Shown here one piece after another: positions 9,558 through 18,845 of a DNA stretch of 64,000 nucleotides. The DNA comes from Gadus chalcogrammus. Lineage: Eukaryota > Chordata > Actinopteri > Gadiformes > Gadidae. Numbering within the stretch: the stretch's first letter is position 1; the number at the start of each line of letters is the position of its first letter. Position numbers and translations under genes: made by a program. Under the pieces are notes generated by a model. The model saw only the letters and a list, made by a program, of their open reading frames with translations, was not told the origin of the DNA and ran no database searches. Location of the stretch: the NCBI RefSeq assembly GCF_026213295.1, contig NC_079414.1, positions 1,444,130-1,508,129 of the forward strand. Reading direction: 5' to 3'.

Positions 9558-10895
9558 TGAGTGGGGGATTGTCCTTCGCGCTGAGAGGGAACCACAGCTC
9601 GCACTGTGTGTTCTCCCGCGTGGCGAATAGGTCGACCTCTGCCTTCCCAAACTCGCTCCATGTCTGATTGATCAGATCGTGGTGCAGAGTCCTGTCTCCT
9701 GGTTGGGGACCCCCCCTCGACATTATGTCGGCCCTTCTGTTCAGGACACCGGGGATGCACGCTGCTCTGATGGAGAGCAAGTGTGTGTGCTCCCTATGCT
9801 CAGCAGCTGTGCCGAGCGCACGCCCCCTTGGCGATTTATGAATGCTGCTGTCGCCTTGTTGTCCATGCGAATCATTACGTGTTGATTCATCAACATTGGG
9901 ACAAGGTGTTGGACCACTTTCAACACAGTAAGGAGCTCGAATGCCTTTATATGCATGGTCACGGGGGGCGGCCAAACGCCGCCCAATACGTGAAACTCGC
10001 ATGTTCCTCCTCAGCCCGACAGAGAAGCATCCGTGAACACTGAGATGTGTGACGTTGCTCTGCCCAACGGCACCCCTCTCGCGAGAGTTCCGGGATCGCC
10101 CCAGTGGGTCAAATCGGGGCCCACTGATAGGGGAATGGTCACTTTGCTCTGCCGTTGGCGCACCGGGCCGATGGTCGAAAACCATCTCTGCAGCCGCCTC
10201 ATGTGAAGCAGCCCAAGTGGCACCACCGCGTGAGCGGCTGCCATCATGCCCAGCAGCCTCATGACAGAGAGGGCTGTCACGATGCTGCCCGGGGAACAGC
10301 GGCGGAGGATAGACCACAGCGTCTCCATCCTCTGCTGTGAGAGCCGTGCTCTCATTACAGCTGAATACAGCTCTACCCCCAAATACATCACACTGATGTA
10401 TGGCGAAGCCTAAATTCTACAGGTGAATTACCAGCTATTTTGTTTGAATAGCTGCTTCCTCCTTGGAGTGAGCCATCAAAAGCAGATCGTCCAAGTAGAA
10501 CAGTACCCTCATTCCTGTTGCGTGCAGCGGCCGGAGAGCCGCTCCACGCATTTGGAAAACGTTTGTGGGGCTAGAGAATAGCCGAACGGGAGACGGTTGT
10601 ACTGGTAGTCTGACCCTTGGAATGAGAAACGCAGGAATTTCCTGTGTTTGGGGATCACTGTGACGTGGAAGTAGGCGTCCTTCAAATCTATTAAGGTGAA
10701 CCAGTCGCCCGGTTTTACACACTGTAACAATCGTCTGATTGTTAACATGTGAAACGGCCTCTCCGCGATGCATTTGTTGAATAGGGCTAGATCGAGAATC
10801 GGTCTCAGCCCTCCTGTTTTCTTGGGTACGAGGAAATAACGGGAATAGAATCCCTGCATTTCCTTTCCCTTCGGGACTGTGGAAATCACTTTTTT
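9558..10895 (-). pseudogene. DIRS-A reverse transcriptase and RNase H, split by the Gypsy insertion
   Basis: The RT is read from about 10895 to 10435: FYSRYFLVPKKTGGLRPILD, FTLIDLKDAYFHV, LPFGYSLAPQTFSKC and the catalytic box FYLDDLLL. RT connection and RNase H motifs follow at 10391-9558: VMRLLGMMAAAH, FTDASLSGWG, VDLFATREN. The frame changes at least at about 10890, 10500 and 10400. The RNase H C-terminus continues across the inserted Gypsy element: DNPPL stops at 9558 and the gene resumes at 4083 with DAFAHRL-type sequence. The corresponding DIRS-B region at 36920-38760 is a clear homologue. Confidence 0.8.
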
Positions 10896-11389
10896 CGCTA
10901 GAAGCTGCTAGAGCTAAAAAGTGACAGCTGTTGATCCTTGGATGACAGCGTTGTTTCCACAATCCCGTTGAATCGTGGCGGAACGGAGGTGAACTGCAGG
11001 GTGTGTGCTGATTAGTCCGTCCATCCATTTGGCCAGGGTGCATGCGTTCAGCCATTCTGTGTAATGCTCTGAAAATGGCTGTGCAGCCTCTTCTTTTCAT
11101 GCGGCTGTCATGGAAACGAGCCACGCCTGAGCCCCTGCCGCCGCTACGAGGGGAGGAGTCCTCCTCGCAGCCCATGGTGTGTGTGTCATTAACAGAGGCA
11201 TGCCCTGCCTGCTCAGCTTGTGACAAGAGTGTAGATTCCTCTCTCCTGAGCGTTGGGACGCGAGGAGGTATAACACTGTGACTGGGCAGCAGACTGCTGA
11301 CACTGTGAACAAGCTGCATGTCATTCGTAGACAGAGAGCTCGTTATAGCGGCCGTCCCGCCACATGTCATGCCAGGCATGATTTGGTTA

Positions 11390-12977
11390 GGGGAAAGTAA
11401 TGCAGGGCTTGCTCGATCAATAATACAAGGTTTATTGACGGCCTGCCTATATGTAGCGGGAGATGCGTGTGAAACACTTATGGCCTGGCCGATAGGCTCC
11501 GGCGTTAACTGTGTGGGGAGAAAACAGCTATCTTAAGTAAAGAGGTGTTTCTCGCTGTCACACGCTTCTCCCTCGCCTCGTAATAGCCGGCGCTTGTGGG
11601 GCAGGGCATCACCCCATGAGCCCGCTGCCCGAGGCCTTTGCTGGCCGCTCGCCGCGGCCTGCGATGGAGGCGGGCGGGGCTGGTTAGCCGGGCGAGGTTG
11701 CCTTTTAAAAAGCAATGAAGGGCTGGCTCGATCAATAATACAAGGTTTATTGACGGCCTGCCTATATGTATTGAGAGATGCGTGTGAAACAGTTATGGCC
11801 GAGCCGATAGCCTCCGGCGTTAACTGGGGTGTGGGGTGAGAACAGCCGTCTTTAGTAAAGAGGTGTTTCTCGCTGTCACATGCTTCTCCCTCGCCACGTA
11901 ATTGCCTTCGCCGGCGCTTTTGGGGCGGGACATAGCCCCATGAGCCCGCTGCCCGGGGCCTTCGCTGGCCGCTCACCGTAGCCTGCGATGGAGGCGGGCG
12001 GGGCTGGTAAGCCTGGGGGCCAGGAGGAGGAGCTGCCGGCGGCGCCGTGACAGTGGCTGTCGGGGGCCTATGGAGGCGAGGGGAGCCTGAAGCGGAGCGC
12101 TGCTGCCCGGGTGGTTTTCGCCACGTCGACTGCCTGTTCGGCCAGACGATGAGGGTTAGCCGCCATGTTATGTGCCAGCAGGGCGATGTTAACAGCCTCT
12201 TGCTGCATCATACACTGATGTGCTCTGTCTGTAAGCTTGACCGTCAGCTGATCTTTGGGAGTGGGGGAGCGGTCGCTGAGCCCCGGCTTCACTTCAAAAA
12301 CAGCAAACAGAGCGGGATCCAGCGGCGGCACCGCCCTGTAACTCCGGCCTGTCAGACCCTCCGTCGTCGTGACTTGGATAAATGTTTTCATCAGGGCCCT
12401 GAGCTTCCCGGGCTCCGGGCTTGTAGTAGGGTCTGATGGCGGGAAACATTGGCCAGATCGGGTCGAGACTTGCGGGGCGTATCGCGGCCTCGAGCCCCAG
12501 GATGCCATGCAGCTGGTACAGGCGTTGGGGGGCCTGAGGCAGGGGCACCGAAAGGCCAAGGTTTGCGGCTGCCCTGGCGATAATGCCCGTTAGCTCTGCC
12601 ACCAAAGCTCCAATCACTGGAAGTGAGGTTGCGGCAGAGACGGGCAATGCTGCTGCCCCGGGCCTCTCCATTCGGAGAGGGGGAGATGCCCCCTCCTCGT
12701 CGCGGTCGGAGTCGTCCGAGCTCACAAGTAGGGAGAGGGCATCGTCGAGCGGAACAGTAAAGTCGTCGGCCCATTCAGCAATGGCGGCGGCAGTGTCGGC
12801 TCTGCGCCATCTGTCGTCCGACGGCAGCGCCACACAATGCCGACACAGACAGAGCGGCGAGAGCGCCAAGAGGGCATGTTCATGCCCAAGGCAGCCCTCG
12901 CACACCTCATGGCCGCCATACGGCAAGATGTAACCCGTGTTACATGCCTTGCAGATGCGGATCGTCTTCGAGTCCAT
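11390..12977 (-). pseudogene. DIRS-A gag-like ORF, frameshifted
   Basis: This starts with a cysteine-rich N-terminus at 12977 (CKACNTGYI, CEGCLGHEH, CLCRHCV), followed by an acidic segment (SSDDSDRDEEG). The region 12559-12068 in a second frame carries conserved-looking DIRS gag sequence (LMKTFIQVTT, AHQCMMQQEAVNIALLAHN). The C-terminal part 11976-11500 is basic and glycine/proline-rich (RRPRAAGSWG, GEACDSEKHLFTK) and is tandemly duplicated. A frameshift near 12400 separates the first two parts. Function is inferred only from position, as in other DIRS elements. Confidence 0.7.
11397..12010 (-). repeat. Tandem duplication of about 315 bp in DIRS-A gag
   Basis: AATG(C/A)AGGGCTTGCTCGATC begins at 11399 and again at 11714, a period of 315 bp. 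Both units continue through TTTATTGACGGCCTGCCTAT and GTAAAGAGGTGTTTCTCGCT to GCGATGGAGGCGGGCGGGGC. Divergence between the units is visible (about one difference per 15-20 bases), so the duplication is not new. Confidence 0.8.
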
Positions 12978-13113
12978 AATATCTATCTATTTATTTCAGT
13001 ATGCTACAGGATCGTCCTGAAGAAAATGGAAGCGGAACGTCCGCCGGTGCCCGCGTATATATGTGGAAGTGATTGAGGCCCCGCGGACGTAATTGAGGCC
13101 CACGCTGTTGGTG

Positions 13114-13203
13114 GGCGGGATTACAAATTTTTCAGTGCTACGGCTCATGCCTAGGGATAACCCAATAGCGATAGCCTTAAAAGGCAAAGCCTATACGACA
13201 TAG
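13114..13203 (-). repeat. DIRS-A terminal inverted repeat (5' side of the element)
   Basis: This is the complement of 2205-2291, ending in CGACATAG next to the flanking AAC at 13204. It carries the conserved stretch CCCAATAGCGATAGCCTT. Confidence 0.85.
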
Positions 13204-13207
13204 AACA

Positions 13208-14083
13208 ATCTTTTCCTCTCAGTTTTCTTTGGCAGCGTTTCAGAAATAACTCTGTAATGACATTGACAAAAAACTCATCTAGCTTTAGAAACACTGTAGT
13301 ACATATTCAAGGCCACTATGTGCCGCTGGTTCTCCACCAAAAAAAGAAGAAAACGAGGCGGAGCAAACTTATCAAGCCTGCGCGCTGTATACCAACATAC
13401 AGTCGAGGAGGAAAAAGCAGCTGTTAAACGTTGTAGATTGAGCAGAAAATGTTTTTTAATGTAATGTAATTCAATTTAAAGCAAAATAATTATTATTATT
13501 ATAATTTAAATAATACAAATTAAATCAAACTAATATTTTTTTAAGGAACTCTAACGTTGCCCAGCGGGTGGGGGGGGCGATAACATAATTGTTTGCATAT
13601 CAGGCGTCCACACAAATCCCAACACCAAAACGCATAGGGACGTTTTTCTCTTTTTCACCCTGGGACCTGGTTTTCGGTCACCGAGAACTTTCCACAAAAA
13701 AATGTTTCCGTGTGGACAGGGCCTAAATGTTATTTTCAATTGTAGGTCCCTGAGTGAAGCAATAAACAAAGTGTTTATTGCTTATTATTTATTTAAAAGT
13801 TTGTATTATTATTTATACCCCCCCAAAAAAACAACAACCATTCAAAATCCTCTTGTCAGCTACCACCACAAGTACAACACCATGATGTGGGAAACACTGT
13901 AATGTGCACAGTAACGTTATAATGTTACAACTATGTGCAACCTCGTGAGGTTATTTTTACTCGTCCATGAACATGGATTTTTCCTAGTTACCTTAGTTCT
14001 CAAATTTATTGTTTTGTAATAACATACAATCCCTTTTGTTTATTCCATTCTAAGACTCACTGTCCTGGTCTTTTGGTTTTCAG
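13208..14083 (+). other. Presumed intron of the apoh-like gene with repeat remnants
   Basis: No exon is seen. 13600-13730 has complementary ends (GCGTCCACAC and GTGTGGAC) like a small hAT-type MITE remnant. The rest is AT-rich. It ends in the splice acceptor of the exon at 14084, so at least its 3' part should be intronic. Confidence 0.45.
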
Positions 14084-14281
14084 CCCCCTGCTCTGTGGAC
14101 ATAGATAGAGGGAGGATATTGTATAACGGAAGAAGACTCTGGATTAAGGAGCTGAATCCTAACAAAGTGTTTCACAATGAAAACGTTTCTTTCTACTGCA
14201 TGAATACTGCTGGGAGATGTGGTTATGCTGTGTCAAGCCAGTGCATCAATGGAACCCTCAGCATCCCAGACTGCTTTGAAG
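14084..14281 (+). CDS. apoh: apoh-like (beta-2-glycoprotein I) penultimate coding exon, domain V
   Basis: This 198-bp exon is bounded by a pyrimidine-rich acceptor (GGTCTTTTGGTTTTCAG) and a donor G|GTAAGG, with phase-1 introns on both sides as is usual for CCP/sushi modules. The translation has the pattern of APOH domain V: CSVDI, a central ILYNGRRLWIKEL, NVSFYC, RCGY, QCINGTLSIPDCF. The cysteine spacing and the CINGT...P.CF ending match the aberrant fifth domain of beta-2-glycoprotein I better than an ordinary CCP module. The product is a secreted plasma protein that binds anionic phospholipids through domain V. Upstream exons are not in this window or lie beyond DIRS-A. Confidence 0.85.
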
Positions 14282-14884
14282 GTAAGGTTTGCTTCATGAG
14301 TGCTAATGGATAGGAAAAAATACAGTGAGTGAAACAATGTGCAATCGCTTGCTTGCAATCTTTATTTGTAGGGTTAGGGTTATTACTGTCAGATGATTAA
14401 TGCTGAGAAAAACTTGAGTCAACATAAACATGGTTCTGCCACAATTTATCCTTAGTAGGGGCATATATAATATACACACACATCCTTTAAGTTACCCCTT
14501 GCCTCTATAATTCGACTTGAATATCTTATATATTTTGTGTACATTGCTGTGAATTTTGGGGAATATTAAATTATTTAAAGCTCCAATACCTTTTCAATGC
14601 CCCTTTTACCTTTAATTCCAATATATGTTAGTAACTAAATGTCTATAGAAAAACACATTCACCCATGGCTTGAAACCCGGGAATCAGGCTGCATGATTCA
14701 AATTGGACCGATGGGACAATGTCAAAACATGGCCGCGCTAAATGCAGCTTATACCTGACTGATTTTGTTTAGTTGAAAAACAAATTAGTTTATTGTTCAA
14801 TTCTATGAAACAATATACCTTAATTTGTATGTATCTGTTCCATTTCTGAATTTTACCATTTTTGTATCTCTCTTTCCTCTCCAG

Positions 14885-14946
14885 TCCCAACCGGATTTCA
14901 ATACATAACTGGTAATGGCCTGCCGTCGGAGATCACACAATGTTGA
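14885..14946 (+). CDS. apoh: apoh-like terminal coding exon and stop
   Basis: The acceptor CTCTCTTTCCTCTCCAG precedes an exon that stays in frame with the one at 14084-14281 (phase 1). It codes for 20 further residues ending TQC and a TGA at 14944-14946. A C-terminal cysteine directly before the stop is also a feature of mammalian APOH domain V, which supports both the gene call and this as the last exon. The exon is very short, so only its phase, acceptor and terminal Cys support it. Confidence 0.8.
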
Positions 14947-14991
14947 AGCATCAGAGCCAGCGTCTTTAGGCATCCAAATTGTTGTGACCAT

Positions 14992-15529
14992 TGTTACGTA
15001 TTTTAAGCACATAAGCTGCCCCCACATAGCCACTAGGAAGCAGGACGAACAAACCAGCAGCATTACCCCCACATAGCCACTAGGAAGCAGGATCGAACAC
15101 ACAAGCTGCATTACCCCCACATAGCCACTAGGAAGCAGGATCGAACACACAAGCTGCATTACCCTCACATAGCCACTAGGAAGCAGGATCGAACACATAA
15201 GCTGCAATATCTACTCCAGCCACAGATGGCAGCACCTTTAGACAGGTGAGGAGAGCGGGGCCACACAGGCCACGCCTACTTCACATAGGCCACGCCCACT
15301 TTATACTAACCAGCGTGGGAGTGAGATTGGAGGGGAGAGACGTATGCAGACCCGCAGAGAGCCTCGGGCCTAAACCCCGGGGCTCGAAGTAGCTCTTCAG
15401 TATTTCTCTCCACGCGTGTTGGATACAATTCCCTCCCTTTTGCTTCATAGTTACCATACCGAAATACTTTAACAAATAAAGTGAGTTAAAAGCGACCCGG
15501 ATTGGACGACTTTCTTCCAAAACGCGACA
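14992..15529 (+). mobile_element. Solo LTR in the apoh 3' UTR
   Basis: This 538-bp unit starts TGTTACG and ends GCGACA, with the 4-bp duplication CCAT at 14988-14991 and 15530-15533. Inside are a TATA-like TTTATACT near 15300 and an AATAAA near 15475, in the same direction as the gene. It has no coding part, so it is most simply a solo LTR left by recombination of an ERV- or Gypsy-type element. It starts 46 bp after the apoh stop codon. Confidence 0.78.
15019..15205 (+). repeat. 48-bp tandem repeat, four copies, inside the solo LTR
   Basis: Units start at 15019, 15066, 15114 and 15162 with CCCCCACATAGCCACTAGGA or a close variant. One unit is 47 bp and the rest 48 bp. Confidence 0.9.
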
Positions 15530-15536
15530 CCATTCT

Positions 15537-15542
15537 ATTAAA
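15537..15542 (+). terminator. Candidate apoh polyadenylation signal ATTAAA
   Basis: ATTAAA lies 4 bp after the TSD of the solo LTR. Without the LTR (and one TSD copy) it would be only about 50 bases after the stop codon, a short but plausible 3' UTR. Confidence 0.45.
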
Positions 15543-15638
15543 GATTGTTTGCTTTCTGCATTTCAGGTATCGATTTCCCTCTATTATGATACTAATATAG
15601 CATACATATATATTATATATTTCCTTTTTTTTTCATAC

Positions 15639-16478
15639 TGTTGGGCAAAATAACCTGCTGAGCACATATAAATATAGCTAACTCCCACCCTAGCTTGAGG
15701 AGCACAACACATGGCAGTCACGTTACAATATAGTCAACTTTTAACACATAACACAAACATGATAATATATAGTCAGGTCAAGGCCGGAGCTGAAGGCCCC
15801 ATCTCCCAGGCAGGCAGATGGTGGACACTCAGACAATGCACCAGTATCATCTCCAGAACGGGAGAGCCACATTAATTATCACACAGGAGACATTTTGAGA
15901 GCTCTTCCCCGTTAGGAGGAACCAAGAGATACCTCTGCCCACACCAGGGGCCTGAGAGCCACATTAATTTATCACACAGGAGACATTTTGAGAGCTCTTC
16001 CCCGTTAGGAGGAACCAAGAGACACCTCTGCCCACACCAAGGGCCTGAGAGCCACATTAAATTATCACACACGAGACATTTCAGGGGGGTACTCCCCGTT
16101 TTAATTTATGACACCGGAGACACAAGGAACTCTCCCCTGTTACGAAGCTCTCTCAGGGCCTGGGAGCCAAAACACACAGAACCACACACACCTCAAACGC
16201 ACACACCTCATCGAGAGGAGGATACAGCATAAAAACTGTACCACACGGGGACTCTTGACCCTCTTCTTCTGAAGCAGACCTTCCACGGAGGCGAAGCTCT
16301 GGACGAACCATCAGCGCTGATTAGGGACTTAGACATATTCGATTTCTCACGCTTTATGACTCTGTATAACCGTTGCCACTTTACTTAATAAATCCAAGGT
16401 CCTCGTGCCGACAGACTTTATTACCTCTCCGTCTCATTTTATCTGATCCAGTAACTAGACAGACCGTTTTTCCCTTCA
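15639..16478 (+). repeat. ERV-1 5' LTR
   Basis: The LTR starts TGTTGGGCAAAA and ends TTTTTCCCTTCA. U3 contains a tandem repeat (separate entry). A possible TATA box CATAAAAAC is at 16228-16236, and the AATAAA signal at 16387-16392 lies upstream of GT-rich sequence. The TATA-to-poly(A) spacing (about 160 nt) gives a plausible R region. Confidence 0.93.
15862..16080 (+). repeat. Enhancer-like direct repeats in ERV-1 U3
   Basis: GAGAGCCACATTAA starts at 15862, 15954 and 16047. The first two units are about 92 bp and nearly identical, the third is partial. Direct repeats of this size in U3 act as enhancers in many gammaretroviruses; the role here is inferred. The same repeats are in the 3' LTR at about 29566-29784. 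Confidence 0.8.
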
Positions 16479-16481
16479 ATT

Positions 16482-16500
16482 TGGTGACCCCGGACGTGAT
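16482..16500 (+). promoter_or_regulatory. ERV-1 primer binding site, tRNA-Trp type
   Basis: TGGTGACCCCGGACGTGAT starts three bases after the LTR. It matches the complement of the tRNA-Trp 3' end (TGGTGACCCCGACGTGAT) except for one extra G. ERV-2 has the exact 18-nt form. Confidence 0.82.
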
Positions 16501-16614
16501 TTTTTCTGAATTGAACACGCAACTGGGAAACGAGAGACGGAGAGCGGCACGGCCTCGGGACCCCGGAGCACCGGACCGATTCCTGCAGTCTCACCTCGCG
16601 ATCGCACAACAAAA

Positions 16615-16617
16615 GGT
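16615..16617 (+). promoter_or_regulatory. Candidate splice donor for env mRNA
   Basis: AAAAG|GTAGG at 16615/16616, about 115 nt after the PBS, is the first good donor in the leader and is a normal place for a retroviral major donor. It pairs with the acceptor at 25620. Confidence 0.5.
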
Positions 16618-17099
16618 AGGCAGAACCTGTTGATAAAATCCAAACTCTGCATAGTTATATAGGAATCACATTAGGAGGTGAGACTGTGAGAGCGGTTCGC
16701 TACGGGATATCTCGTGGGGACGAATAGGACTGTATCCCAGCATTTCCCCATAAACCCGATTGACCCTGAACGCGTGACACATCGAATATCGGCTCGTTGC
16801 ATGGTGAAAGAATACCCTCGAGACCATAGGGCCTATAATAATCGGTCATAGTGATACAAGACTACCGATGGCCGAATAAATGCCTGGGCCAAGAATGGAA
16901 CCCGGAGGGATGCCTGGGCCGCGGGTGGAACCCAGAGGGAATGAGAAGAAAGAGAAGGGCCTATAAGAATCGGTCATAGTGATACAAGACTACCGATGGC
17001 CAAGTAATGAATGTGTATTAAATAATTCTATGTGGTAAGAAGGTTAGAGTCCTTTATCAGGGTTAGATTCCCTTTGCAGAGGAAACAGTATGCCTGGGG

Positions 17100-17335
17100 C
17101 ACCAGAGAGAGAGAGAGAGTGACGGAGCGGCTGTGTGTGTGTGTGTGTGTGTAAGAAGCCCAGAGAGAGAGTGACGGAGTGGCTGTGTGTGTGTGTGTGT
17201 GTGTGTAAGAAGCCCAGAGAGAGAGTGACGGAGTGGCTGTGTGTGTGTGTGTGTGTAAGAGGCCCAGAGAGAGAGTGACGGAGTGGCTGTGTGTGTGTGT
17301 GTGTGTGTGTGTAAGAGGCCCAGAGAGAGAGAAAG
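17100..17335 (+). repeat. GT-cored tandem repeat in the ERV-1 leader
   Basis: Four units of GAGAGAGTGACGGAGTGGCT followed by a variable (GT)n tract and AAGAAGCCCA or AAGAGGCCCA. The (GT)n length differs between units. Confidence 0.9.
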
Positions 17336-18154
17336 AAAGAGGACGAGCGTATTTGTGAGCCGGTTAAAGATAGAAATAAATCAATTAATGATAACCCGGC
17401 TATGTGTGCAACGCTTGCTTGCTTTGTTATGCTCAACGCTATTTTGCCGTGTCTGCTGATTGTAGGTGCGGGACACAGAATGAGAAGTCTGTTGATATGT
17501 TTCTGTGTGCGTCTGTGAGAAAGAGGGAATCTGTGAGTGAATCAGTGGGTGTGTATGCGTGGTCCGCTCTATCTTCGCCCGTTAAAACGGGTAAAGGAAA
17601 GAATAGATAGATTGATAATAATGAATAATGTCTCTCTGACGTATTGCGTCGGTCTATGGCTTAACCTGCGGAAATAGATAAATTGACAAATGATAAATAA
17701 CCTTTTTTACGGTGTTGCTTCCATTTACTGTTGGACCCGTTAAAACTAGACCTAGATAAGTTGACAAGGATAAGTGATATCTCTTTTACTGTGTTTCTTT
17801 GAATTACTGCTGGACCTGTCGCATAGATAAACTGCGATACTAAACAACATCTCTTTGCCGCGTTGGTTGATGGTTTAGTCTGTTGAAGCAGATTAATCAA
17901 TAAGGACAGATAACGATTATTGGCTATAAGGAATATCTGGATGTATTGAATAACGTCTCTAGGCCTTGTGGTTGTTTTTTGCTTCCCCCCCTCTGTTTTT
18001 TCCTCCTTTTTTCTCGTTCTCCTCCTCCAAGAGTGACAAGGGTTACCCCCTAGTCTCTCATCCGCTCTCGTGTGTTAGACAGGCCACACAGAGTTATAGC
18101 ATCACGGCCGCCATTTTTTGAGTTCTCTCACTCAGTCCCAAGCCACACCTCCCC

Positions 18155-18665
18155 CTCCCCCTGCTGGACCACTCCAACTCTGCCCTTCCCCAACTACAGC
18201 GCCCCCTGCTGGACCACTCCAACTCTGCACTTCCCCAACTACAGCGCCCCCTGCTGGACCACTCCAACTCTGCACTTCCCCAACTACAGCGCCCCCTGCT
18301 GGACCACTCCAACTCCGCCCTTCCCCAACTACAGCGCCCCCTGCTGGACCACTCCAACTCCGCCCTTCCCCAACTACAGCGCCCCCTGCTGGACCACTCC
18401 AACTCTGCCCTTCCCCAACTACAGCGCCCCCTGCTGGACCACTCCAACTCTGCACTTCCCCAACTACAGCGCCCCCTGCTGGACCACTCCAACTCTGCCC
18501 TTCCCCAACCACAGCGCCCCCTGCTGGACCACTCCAACTCTGCCCTTCCCCAACTACAGCGCCCCCTGCTGGACAACTCCAACTCTGCACTTCCCCAACT
18601 ACAGCGCCCCCTGCTGGACCACTCCAACTCTGCCCTTCCCCAACTACACCGCTCCCTACTGGACA
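18155..18665 (+). repeat. 45-bp VNTR, about 11 copies, directly upstream of ERV-1 gag
   Basis: The unit begins CCCCCTGCTGGACCACTCCA and is 45 bp, exactly 15 codons, so frames stay open through the array on both strands. The plus-strand peptide repeat is PPAGPLQL(C/R)xSPTTA in one frame and PCWTTPTLxFPNYSA in another. The frame that reads PPAGPLQL stays open past the gag ATG to 18876 but has no ATG of its own. Confidence 0.9.
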
Positions 18666-18845
18666 GCATCAATACCAATCCAACCCCGACTCTCGATCAC
18701 CCACTGTTAGAAGAATTATCCCAGTTACTAATAAAGCTAAAAAGGCAAACCTCCCCCCGCACTCGGCCTTCAGTGCAAAGGCGTCCACAACCCCGACCAC
18801 CCCCATACTAGGCTGCTGTAAAAAGAAGCGGCGAACACACCCACC

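Larger units (their letters stand above)
2172..13203 (-). mobile_element. DIRS-A: DIRS-type tyrosine-recombinase retroelement, interrupted by a Gypsy element
   Basis: On the minus strand this has the full DIRS order: gag-like ORF (12977 down to about 11390), reverse transcriptase and RNase H (about 10890-9558, continuing at 4083-3840), then a tyrosine recombinase (about 4000-2745). Inverted terminal repeats match between 2205-2291 and 13114-13196, and an internal complementary region lies at 2368-2470. AAC flanks both ends in plus orientation (2169-2171 and 13204-13206), which reads GTT in element sense, the trinucleotide known at DIRS1 insertion sites. Without the inserted Gypsy element and its duplicated 5 bp it is about 5.56 kb, close to DIRS-B in this window (5.70 kb). 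Several frameshifts make it non-autonomous. Confidence 0.88.
16501..18845 (+). other. ERV-1 leader, 2.3 kb, repeat-rich and non-coding
   Basis: Between PBS and gag ATG there is no ATG-initiated reading frame that looks coding. 16824-16880 and 16957-17010 are copies of a segment around TCGGTCATAGTGATACAAGA. 17100-17332 holds about four copies of a 55-60 bp unit with a (GT)n core. 17680-17880 has degenerate repeats of about 65 bp (GATAAATTGACAA type). 18155-18665 is a 45-bp VNTR. Packaging and internal ribosome entry functions are possible but not shown by the sequence. Confidence 0.7.

Noticed and set aside
15019..15205. CRISPR-like array of 48-bp repeats
   Set aside because: The units are contiguous tandem repeats without unique spacers, inside an LTR of a vertebrate genome.
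14803..15207. Minus-strand frame with a repeating 16-residue peptide
   Set aside because: It is a shadow of the 48-bp tandem repeat in the solo LTR.
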